64,000 bases of DNA. Origin: Nocardioides conyzicola (GTDB lineage: Bacteria; Actinomycetota; Actinomycetes; Propionibacteriales; Nocardioidaceae). The DNA lies in contig NZ_BAABKM010000002.1 of NCBI RefSeq assembly GCF_039543825.1, positions 2,981,424 through 3,045,423 on the forward strand, given 5' to 3'. Shown here one piece after another: positions 15,344 through 22,501 of this stretch. A program made the translations under genes and the position numbers. Position 1 is the stretch's first letter, and every line of letters begins with the position of its first letter. The notes beneath the pieces are model-generated. The model was not told where the DNA came from. It saw only the letters and a list, made by a program, of their open reading frames with translations, and made no database searches.

Positions 15344-17208
15344 TCACCCAAGCTGTCGGTGAACAGTGGCACGATGGTCGTGTGGTTGAAGAGGGCCCAG
15401 GGATACGAGCCACACTTCTGCACGCCGACTTCGAGGAACTTCTAGACGGCGGCGGCACAGGCCATGCCCTTCCGTTTGACGCTCTCGCGGATCTCGCGAC
15501 ATCACGCGGGCGGGTTCTGCTCCAGGCTCCCGCGGGTTCAGGAAAGACGAGCCTGCTTCTCGCCCTAGTGAAGGCGGAGAACGACGCGTGGCAAGGGCAC
15601 TACTTGGACTTGGGCCGACTCGATGCCGGTGAACGTGAGTGGTTTCGGACTGCTGACACCGCCGAGGAATGGCTCTGGTCGCGGCTTTCGAAGAATCGCA
15701 CGCGTCCAGCCTTCGTGTGTGTTGACAGTCTGGATGAAATCCCAATCGAGCAGGGACAAAACGTGCTGGATGCCATCGATTCGCTGACGAGCTCTCGACC
15801 GGACTGGTCTGTCATCGTCGCCGATCGCCCAGGTCGGCGCAGGATACGGCCCACGCGGTGGGCGCTGGTAACGCTGCCCGCGCTGGAAGTCTCAGAAGTA
15901 GAGAAGGCGACAGGCGTCCGTGACGCACCGCATTGGCTACAGCTGCCGTACTTCGTCAACCGCTGGCGCTACGGCGGCGGTACCAACCCAGCCCAAGTGA
16001 TCGCTGTGTCGGCTCAGAGTGCTATGACCCCCGACGAAATGGACCGGGTTGGTCTCGGCGCCTTAAGGACATGGCAGTTGAGCGACAACAGTGACTGGAT
16101 TCGAAAGGGGCTCAGTCCTGACCTTATCGATCGGATGATGAAGTCCGGCCTGATGTCGACGACTCAGGAAGGTCAGCCATTCCTTCATGTTCTTGTGCAT
16201 GGTTACTTCGCGGCGCGTGCGGTATCGACGGACCGTGAGCTTTGGACAAAGCCAACATTCGAAGCCCTGACCTTCAAGGGGGCCACCTTTGATGCGCTCG
16301 GGATGCTCCTCACCATGATTCAAGACGAAGACGTTGATCGTCTCGTTCGTCAGGTGGATGACTGGAACTTCTATGCGGCAGCCTTTCTGCTTGCCGAAGA
16401 TCACGATTCGGGGGAGCGGACAAGTGAATGGTTGAGTTCAGCCCTTCTGCTGTTGCTCGGAGTGCGTCGCCTTTCGCCTGTACCTAGCACCCGTTTGCAG
16501 GTCGAGGACTCGTTGCGACTTCACGCCGGGCCACTTGCCGCTGAAGTGCTACAAGCCGGCAACGAAGCGGATCTCGTTGGCTTGGCCCGGCAGTGCGCAA
16601 TCAACAATGTCTGGTGGGATCGGTGGCTAAGCATCTACGAACGAATGGGAGATGACGTAGTCGATTACGAGCTAGATGCACTCAGCGACCAAGACAGCGT
16701 TCTTGCGTGGACGGCTGCCAACGTGCTTCTGCGGCAGAGCCTCGATGACGCTGCGCGTCGGCGCATCGCCGACCTCATGGATCGTGGCGCGGACGCCGCT
16801 TCACGATGGCGAGCAGTACATGTGCTTGGCGGAGGAGCGGACGTCGCGACGGCGTCCATGCTCTTGGAACGCTTTCACAAGGACCAATCGATCTGGGTCC
16901 AGACGGGAGCTTTGCGGTCCTTGATCTTGGTGGCGTCGCGACTTCCTGAATCCACGGAGCGAACGGAAATCTTCGCGGAACTGGCGGACAAAAGTCGTGA
17001 ACTTCTTGCCAATCCGAAGTTCCTGCGTGAGGTTGAAAGGTCCACGCAAGTGAGTCCAGTTCCGGACGACTGGCCCGTGGCCGTCGGCGTGCTCATTGAG
17101 GAACTCTGGGCTCACAGCGCGACAATTGAAGAACAGGATCGATGGCGTCGGCTCAGCGCTGGCCTCAGGACTCGCTGGTCGGGCCTTTCTCACCTAGGGA
17201 CACTGTGA
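15340..17208 (+). CDS. STAND/NACHT-like P-loop ATPase with helical-repeat C-terminus
   Basis: 622 aa from GTG 15340, whose GTGA overlaps the stop of the PNP gene; a GTG at 15325 would add five residues. Walker A is APAGSGKT (63-70), Walker B FVCVDSLDE (125-133), and VIVADRP (158-164) is placed like sensor 1. Residues about 170-330 look like the winged-helix part of a STAND module (WQLSDNSDWIRKGLSP...FLHVLVHGYFAARAV). The last 200 residues are short amphipathic helical repeats of HEAT/TPR type (AANVLLRQSLDDAARRRIADL, RAVHVLGGGADVATASMLLERF), the usual ligand-sensing end of such proteins. It probably senses an invader component, oligomerises with ATP and activates the neighbouring nucleosidase. 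Exact subfamily not identified. Confidence 0.75.
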   Translation: MITQAVGEQWHDGRVVEEGPGIRATLLHADFEELLDGGGTGHALPFDALADLATSRGRVLLQAPAGSGKTSLLLALVKAENDAWQGHYLDLGRLDAGEREWFRTADTAEEWLWSRLSKNRTRPAFVCVDSLDEIPIEQGQNVLDAIDSLTSSRPDWSVIVADRPGRRRIRPTRWALVTLPALEVSEVEKATGVRDAPHWLQLPYFVNRWRYGGGTNPAQVIAVSAQSAMTPDEMDRVGLGALRTWQLSDNSDWIRKGLSPDLIDRMMKSGLMSTTQEGQPFLHVLVHGYFAARAVSTDRELWTKPTFEALTFKGATFDALGMLLTMIQDEDVDRLVRQVDDWNFYAAAFLLAEDHDSGERTSEWLSSALLLLLGVRRLSPVPSTRLQVEDSLRLHAGPLAAEVLQAGNEADLVGLARQCAINNVWWDRWLSIYERMGDDVVDYELDALSDQDSVLAWTAANVLLRQSLDDAARRRIADLMDRGADAASRWRAVHVLGGGADVATASMLLERFHKDQSIWVQTGALRSLILVASRLPESTERTEIFAELADKSRELLANPKFLREVERSTQVSPVPDDWPVAVGVLIEELWAHSATIEEQDRWRRLSAGLRTRWSGLSHLGTL

Positions 17209-17251
17209 TGTCAGCTGCTGCACGACTGCACAACGGGTGGGGGCACGAAAA

Positions 17252-17914
17252 ATGTTCGATCAGTTGGTGACGAACGCATTCCGTCAACACGAGCTGAGCG
17301 ATGTGCTCAAGGCCTTGAGTCACCACCGGGGACGGTATTTTCTTGTTGGCGGCGCGGTACGCGACGGACTACTAGGAGAGCCTGCGAATGACTTAGATAT
17401 CGCAGTGCCCAACGATGACGAATTCGCGCATCTGCTCTTTTCGACGATCTCCAGTGGTGCTCAGAACCGCCACGGGAACTGGCGATTCGAGCTTCCGTCG
17501 GGTCAGCACGTTGACCTCATTCAACCCCAGAATTTCTACAAGCCGTTTCGAACCGTGCTGTCGATGCTTGCGTTCTTCGACACGTCGGTGAACGCGATCG
17601 GGATAGATCTAGGTGATCCAGACCACATCCTTGATCCAATTGATGGAATCGATGGACTGCGAAGAGGGCAGTTGACCCTTCCTCATGAGAGGTGGACCAC
17701 GCTCAATGACTTTGAGAGCGTTCATCTCGCGCTGCGGACGTTGCGGCTACTTGGTCGGCATCCGCTCACTCTGAGTAACCCCAGCCTGCTTAGAGCTCAG
17801 ATCCCCAAGTTCGATCTCGTGGAGTGGAGTGATCTGTATCGACTCAATCGCATCAGTCGGGGGCAGGCCCGCGACCAGCTGCTGTCGATTTGCGATCGCC
17901 CCTTGGCCGCATAG
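17252..17914 (+). CDS. Short CCA-enzyme/poly(A)-polymerase-like nucleotidyltransferase
   Basis: 220 aa from ATG 17252. Polymerase-beta-type head of class II tRNA nucleotidyltransferases: FLVGGAVRDGLLG (30-42) with the Gly-Gly, the metal-binding pair D47-L-D49, third carboxylate D88 in HVDLI, then the neck-like TSVNAIGID (111-119), ILDPIDGIDGLRRGQL (126-141) and ALRTLRLLGR (160-169). Genuine CCA enzymes exceed 400 aa; the body and tail that hold tRNA are missing. It follows the STAND gene by 43 nt on the same strand. It could modify tRNA 3' ends, act as a toxin/antitoxin-like partner, or make a nucleotide signal for the ATPase. All catalytic carboxylates are intact. Confidence 0.75.
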   Translation: MFDQLVTNAFRQHELSDVLKALSHHRGRYFLVGGAVRDGLLGEPANDLDIAVPNDDEFAHLLFSTISSGAQNRHGNWRFELPSGQHVDLIQPQNFYKPFRTVLSMLAFFDTSVNAIGIDLGDPDHILDPIDGIDGLRRGQLTLPHERWTTLNDFESVHLALRTLRLLGRHPLTLSNPSLLRAQIPKFDLVEWSDLYRLNRISRGQARDQLLSICDRPLAA

Positions 17915-18353
17915 CGACCATGAACTGTCCCCGTCAGCCGGCAAATACCGCTCCACGGATTGGCGACATCTGATCTGCGTCGACGGCGGTCGGCCAAGTC
18001 CGCTGAGCGGATCGGCTCTCGGGCCCGATCTCGAAGCGGCGTCTGACGCGGTGGAATGACTCAGATCGAATCACGCGGATACCCGGCGGCCCGAATGCGT
18101 CGGTTCATCGGGATTGTGACGTTCTCCTCGAAAAGTTCGGGCATTTATCCGACTCGACGTGCCGTCCTCGCGGGGAAGCAAACCTCGGCTGTTGCCGCGA
18201 TCGATGACGGCCTGCTCGAGACCTGACGGGGCTGGATCCAGAGCCTCGGCAATTGGCGGCGCGTGCTTCTGTTGACGGTCTAACGAGGCTCACCTCATCG
18301 CGACTTGCGACCTGCTGCGTTCAAGTCATCGCGGACGGGTTGCTAGCCCACTC
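17915..18353. other. Gene-poor gap in the island
   Basis: About 440 bp between two convergent operons. A 43-codon frame at 18095-18226 (+) has no ribosome site or recognisable motif. No terminator hairpin with a T tract found. Confidence 0.35.
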
Positions 18354-18899
18354 TTACTCGCTGTGCCCGCTGGCAGTTGTCTGCGCCTCAGCCACGCGTC
18401 TGAACTCGTCGAGGAGTGAGTCGAACTGCACGACCCGCCCCGATCCTGGCGAAGTATCTGAATCGACGCATTCAGCAATGATCTCGTCGAGAACGCGGCG
18501 AAGGGTCGCGGCGCTGCTTCGGACACCTTCGTCGGCGGAGAACATCACGTCTGCGTACGCCGTCGAGAGCTCGGCCCTGTCGGCGCCGGGAACGATGGGA
18601 GTAGGCATGTTGATGTGGTCGGATAGCGCGAAGAGGGCGCCCGAAATCTTGTCGCAGATCACCCAAAGCCGAAGGCATCGCGTCCGTTCCGCCTCTAGCT
18701 GCAGAGCTAGGGAGGCCTCGTCGACCCGGGCCGCCTCGTGCGCTGCTCGTGCCTCCTCGGCGTCGCGGAGATCTTTGCGTTCTGCGGCCTCGCGATCGTT
18801 GGACCGCTGATTCTGCTTATAGAGGAGCACGGCGGGCACGAGACCTACGGCTGCCGTCACTGCGCCCGTCACTATGGTTCGTACATTCTCCGGATCCAT
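18354..18899 (-). CDS. Hypothetical membrane-anchored coiled-coil protein
   Basis: 181 aa, not recognised. Residues 7-26 form a hydrophobic N-terminal anchor (TIVTGAVTAAVGLVPAVLLY), followed by a highly charged helix with coiled-coil character (residues 28-72, QNQRSNDREAAERKDLRDAEEA...) and a soluble C-terminal part. The start lies 6 nt after the stop of the upstream gene 18906-19970, so the two are one operon. The layout (single anchor, long charged helix, cytosolic domain) is common among small accessory membrane proteins of defence islands, but no function can be assigned. Confidence 0.62.
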   Translation of the reverse strand: MDPENVRTIVTGAVTAAVGLVPAVLLYKQNQRSNDREAAERKDLRDAEEARAAHEAARVDEASLALQLEAERTRCLRLWVICDKISGALFALSDHINMPTPIVPGADRAELSTAYADVMFSADEGVRSSAATLRRVLDEIIAECVDSDTSPGSGRVVQFDSLLDEFRRVAEAQTTASGHSE

Positions 18900-18905
18900 G
18901 CCGCC

Positions 18906-19970
18906 TCAGCTCTTGCGCGCCGCAGCGATGACACTCGCCAGTTCGACGATCTGTCCGACAGGCATGGCGTTTTCGCCGTCTCCACTGGCGAGGGGCGGGG
19001 CGCCAAGCACTCGGCGCCCGAACTCCTCGTAGACCCGCATACGGGCGTCGTCGCTATCGATGGCGCCTAGGAAGTCCTCGAACGTGTCGAGCTGTACCCG
19101 GACGGAGTTCGCCCAGTCGCCGGTGTTTCGGTGCACAGACGCGAGCCGAGCGGTGTATGCGGACGCGCCAGCGAAGATTGAGGCGAGCGCGAGGCGACCT
19201 ACGACCTCGGCCCAACCGGACGCGCGCGGAGCCATAAGCGCGGCCAGTGCAGCGACTGCGACGAGGCCGTACGTCGCCCAACGCAACCATCGGCTTGACT
19301 TGTGCTCTCTCTCGGCCAATGACTTGAACTGCTTGGAAAGCTCACCTTGAGCCCGCTCGGCACGTGCCTGAACAAGTTCTGCCCGCAGCGCGTCAAGTTG
19401 CTTGCCCGCCTCCTCGGTCTCCGCCCTAGACTCCGCAATTGACTCGAGGACAGGCCTTGTTCGCTCCGTGAGCCCGTCGAGCAGACGCAACGCGCGCAGG
19501 CTTTCCTTCAGTACCGTCGACCTATTGCGCCAAGCCGTGAGGTAGGCCCGGACTTCCTCGGTGCTGCCGTCCTCGGTGAGCACTCGCAACTTCTGCGGTC
19601 CGCTGGCTTCACTCAACTGGACTTCGAGAGTGAGCACGGCATCGAGGGCCACTGTGTGCATCGCCGGTTGATCGTTCAGGTCTACCTCCCTGAACCGTCC
19701 GATGATCTCGTCGACCTTGCCCTGGTCGAATTGGTTGATGGCCGCCGCGGACGCAGCTTCAGCAATATCACCACGCGCACGAAGATCGCGTGGTGCTGCG
19801 TAACGTGAAACCGCGGTCAGCACTTCGGTCCAGAGTTGGATGCACTCGTCTAGCACGAGCGACGCGAGGTCCCCGGAGTCGTGGTCTTCTACCTCTCGAT
19901 GAGCGCGGCCGAGCTGCGTCAATCGATTGCCGTCGCGCTCCCCGATCATGACCTGCACGTTGTCGCTCAC
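18906..19970 (-). CDS. Hypothetical coiled-coil protein with two membrane segments
   Basis: 354 aa from GTG 19970. Residues 1-165 are soluble and helical; 170-225 form a charged coiled coil (EETEEAGKQLDALRAELVQARAERAQGELSK region); two membrane spans follow at about 231-248 and 256-275 with a short loop, then a cytosolic tail of about 75 aa. The topology would place both long parts in the cytoplasm. First gene of an operon with the 181-aa protein and divergent from the OLD nuclease gene across a 387-bp gap. A TAGCCT box 7 nt before GTG fits leaderless transcription. No family recognised; a membrane-acting effector or sensor pair is one possibility. Confidence 0.62.
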   Translation of the reverse strand: MSDNVQVMIGERDGNRLTQLGRAHREVEDHDSGDLASLVLDECIQLWTEVLTAVSRYAAPRDLRARGDIAEAASAAAINQFDQGKVDEIIGRFREVDLNDQPAMHTVALDAVLTLEVQLSEASGPQKLRVLTEDGSTEEVRAYLTAWRNRSTVLKESLRALRLLDGLTERTRPVLESIAESRAETEEAGKQLDALRAELVQARAERAQGELSKQFKSLAEREHKSSRWLRWATYGLVAVAALAALMAPRASGWAEVVGRLALASIFAGASAYTARLASVHRNTGDWANSVRVQLDTFEDFLGAIDSDDARMRVYEEFGRRVLGAPPLASGDGENAMPVGQIVELASVIAAARKS

Positions 19971-19977
19971 ATCTCGC

Positions 19978-19983
19978 AGGCTA
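19978..19983 (-). promoter_or_regulatory. -10 box of the coiled-coil membrane protein operon
   Basis: TAGCCT on the minus strand, 7-nt spacer to GTG 19970. Confidence 0.5.
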
Positions 19984-20214
19984 CGCAGGCCGAGCGGTCG
20001 GCGTGGCCAGAATCCCTAGGAGATCGAGCGGATGACTGCGACGGCTGCTGACAAGCGCGGTCGCCGCCCGGCCTACGGCGCAGATACTCGTCGTTTCACG
20101 CGGGGCGTGACCGAGCACCTTTTGCAGCGAGTTGGAATTGCGGTCCGCCAGTGACATCTTGCATCCTGTCACGGCAGAAAGACCCGGGTGTGAGATGGCG
20201 CTGACCTCGGGCAC
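19981..20214 (-). pseudogene. Degenerate C-terminal fragment of a tyrosine recombinase/integrase
   Basis: A 77-codon frame contains NSLQKVLGHAPRETTSICAV (about residues 28-47; LQKVLGH at 20107-20127). It aligns without gaps to the end of tyrosine recombinases, which read L-Q-x-x-LGH-x8-Tyr: the LGH is intact, but the position of the nucleophilic Tyr holds Cys (TGC, one transition from TAC). A His-Pro-Gly-Leu 27 residues upstream is where His-x-x-Arg should be, with the Arg lost. It has no start context or ribosome site and no N-terminal part. I read it as a dead relic of an integrase that once moved this island; the match is short, so confidence is limited. Confidence 0.4.
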
Positions 20215-20345
20215 GAAGCGACGTTAATACCTTGGTCTTGCGCGCCGCGCACGCGGATACGAGTCTGTTACTGAGCATGTCTGCTCTCGACGTGCCGAGC
20301 CGAGGTTCGACACCGAGGACTCAACCGTTGCGTCGGGCGAATCGC

Positions 20346-20351
20346 TATCGT
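20346..20351 (+). promoter_or_regulatory. -10 box of leaderless OLD nuclease gene
   Basis: TATCGT with a 6-nt spacer to GTG 20358; it is the main reason for choosing that start. Confidence 0.55.
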
Positions 20352-20357
20352 GCTCGC

Positions 20358-22085
20358 GTGAAGCCCAAGATCCGTTCTGTCCACCTGACCACTGCCGGGG
20401 AGGTTCTACATCCTAGCGAGCACGTCACGCTCGTCGTAGGTCCGAACAACGCCGGAAAGAGTGCGGTGATCTTCGGTGCTCTTAGCCAGTTGCAGCACGA
20501 TCCGTCGGCGGAGCTGGTAAGCACGCCGGTGGCTTCAATCAGCGTTGAGATGCCCCCTGCTGAAGACTTCAGGAAACTGCTGGAGAACCGGGCGACCCTT
20601 CATCCGGCAGGTGTAATCCCTGGGCTAGGGCACTTCCGAGAACCCACGTGGATATTCCCTAATGGGACCCACCTTCCTGACAGTGGCATCGGCGCCATAG
20701 TGGCGAAGACAGATCGCTTCGGCCCAATTCACAGCGCCATAGCGCTCAGCATGAATCCCGAAAGTCGAGGACATGTTCTCGGCAGTGCGCAGACGCCGAA
20801 TCTCATGGCGCCGGAGGCTCGTGCTCCGATCCAGCTTCTGTGGATGGATCGGGATCTCGAAGATCGTTTGTCACGAGACATGCAACGAGCATTCGGCAAG
20901 AACATCTTGGTCAACCGACACGCGGGCTCGATGGTTCATCTCCACATCGGAGATGTCGACATCGAAGAGCCGAGAGTTGGTGAGAAATCCGAGTACCTCG
21001 CTCGAGTTATGGGATTGCCGCTTCTGTCAGCGCAGGGAGCGGGAATGCAAGCGTTTATGGGGACCGTCCTTACGTTGGCTGCCGGAGGCATCGATCTCGT
21101 CTTCATGGATGAGCCGGAGACCTTCCTGCACCCGCCGCAGGCAAGGCTGCTTGGCGAGTTGGTCGCAGAAATGAGTAGAGCGACCGACACGCAGGTAATC
21201 GTCGCTACTCACAGCGACGACTTCGTGCAAGGCGTCATTACTGGCTCGAAGGAGGACGTCGACGTCTCGATCGTTCGGATCACAAGGCCATCGGACACCG
21301 AGAACAAACTCGCTCAGGTTGCGCCCGAGGCGATCAAGTCCATCTATAAGGACTCATTACTGAGGTTCTCGAACCTGCTCGATGGCATCTTTTACAAGGG
21401 TGTAGTGATATGTGAGGCAGAATCCGACTGCACTTACTACTCTGCAAGTCTCGCCAACGTTGAAGACACCGATGGTCTCGGTGCATCCGACCTGCTCTTT
21501 ACCCATGTCGGCGGCAAGGACCGAATGGCGAGGGCGTACAGCGCCCTGAACGCTGCTGCTGTCCCGACGGCGGTCATTGCAGACGTCGACCTCTTGGCCG
21601 ATAAGAACAAGTTCGAGGAGCTGTTTGAGACGATGGGAGGCGATTTTGGCGTTGTGAGCGCCAGTTACAACGTCCTCGACGCCTCAGTGCGCACGCTGAA
21701 GGTCGAGCCAATTCGCAACGACGTTCGTTCGAAGGTTGCGGAGATACTCGATCGCTCCCAGAACCCGATCATCGACAGGCGAGACCTTACGGAAATGCTG
21801 GACCTTCTAAAAGCCGAGAGCGGCTGGAAGCAGATCAAGCGAAAGGGTGCTGGCGCGATTGACACCGGCGACCCAACGGCCGCCTTCGCAAGCGTCATCG
21901 CTGCGTGTCGCGCCGTCGGACTGTTTATCCTGCCGGTAGGTGAACTTGAACGGTTTCATCCCAACGTCGGCGGCAACAAGCAAGCCTGGCTCCGCCAGGC
22001 GCTTGAGCATGAGCTGTTCAAGACGTCCGGAGAGTCACAAGATCTCGTTCGCTCTGTCCGGGCGTTCGTCGCCTCGCGGCAGTAG
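20358..22085 (+). CDS. OLD-family ATPase/TOPRIM endonuclease
   Basis: 575 aa from GTG 20358 (ATG 20277 is possible but adds unstructured residues). The ABC-type ATPase has Walker A GPNNAGKS (28-35), a Gln/Gly signature-like LSAQGAGMQAF (about 220-230), Walker B LVFMDEPETFLHPPQ (about 246-260) and switch His in VATHSDDF. The TOPRIM domain follows: VICEAESDCTYY (about 348-359), HVGGKD, and IADVDLLADK (about 405-414) with the metal-binding Asp-x-Asp. OLD proteins are DNA nucleases gated by ATP; some defend against phage alone and others work with a UvrD-like helicase (Gabija). No helicase gene is adjacent, so this looks like a solitary class 1-type OLD. Lower-GC codon use than housekeeping genes. 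Confidence 0.88.
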   Translation: MKPKIRSVHLTTAGEVLHPSEHVTLVVGPNNAGKSAVIFGALSQLQHDPSAELVSTPVASISVEMPPAEDFRKLLENRATLHPAGVIPGLGHFREPTWIFPNGTHLPDSGIGAIVAKTDRFGPIHSAIALSMNPESRGHVLGSAQTPNLMAPEARAPIQLLWMDRDLEDRLSRDMQRAFGKNILVNRHAGSMVHLHIGDVDIEEPRVGEKSEYLARVMGLPLLSAQGAGMQAFMGTVLTLAAGGIDLVFMDEPETFLHPPQARLLGELVAEMSRATDTQVIVATHSDDFVQGVITGSKEDVDVSIVRITRPSDTENKLAQVAPEAIKSIYKDSLLRFSNLLDGIFYKGVVICEAESDCTYYSASLANVEDTDGLGASDLLFTHVGGKDRMARAYSALNAAAVPTAVIADVDLLADKNKFEELFETMGGDFGVVSASYNVLDASVRTLKVEPIRNDVRSKVAEILDRSQNPIIDRRDLTEMLDLLKAESGWKQIKRKGAGAIDTGDPTAAFASVIAACRAVGLFILPVGELERFHPNVGGNKQAWLRQALEHELFKTSGESQDLVRSVRAFVASRQ

Positions 22086-22501
22086 AGTGACCAATTCAAG
22101 GCACGTACGGGACGGGTGTAGACCCTGACCACGGTCTCCGCCACAACAGCGCTTGGGCCATCACTTTCCGCGGACGCGCCGATCTTGGAGGCACTCGACC
22201 CCTTTGAAATTGCAGCGAGTGCGCGAGCGGGGCTGCTGGGCCGGCCGAGTCGATCAGAGTGCGCCGAGTGGTTGAGACAATGGCCGACGATCCTCGGCAG
22301 ATGCAGGTCCGCACAAGATCGTTCGTAAACTGATAGTGCGTCATAGTGGGCGGGATGCCTACATCGCTGATGACCGATCTCGGCTCGGTGCACCCAGCGC
22401 GACAGATCCGCGTGTCTGACGCCCGCGATGTGTGAGACGGGCGGCGGTCGAAGGTGCTCGCCTCACCGGCAGGCGCGGATCACGGCGTCGCGCCGATGAA
22501 A
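22086..22501. other. Right-edge gap of the island
   Basis: About 415 bp. A frame at 22122-22328 (+) reads like a protein fragment (LEALDPFEIAASARAGLL...ECAEWLRQWP) yet has no acceptable start codon or ribosome site after the preceding stop, so it may be the remnant of a displaced gene. Beyond it, sequence returns to the GC-rich style of the chromosome. Confidence 0.35.

Noticed and set aside
18095..18226. 43-codon plus-strand frame in the gap after the nucleotidyltransferase gene
   Set aside because: Plausible-looking end, but no ribosome site, promoter box or motif; not reported as a gene.
20358..22085. Gabija system (OLD nuclease plus UvrD-like helicase)
   Set aside because: No helicase gene is adjacent on either side, so only a solitary OLD protein is supported.
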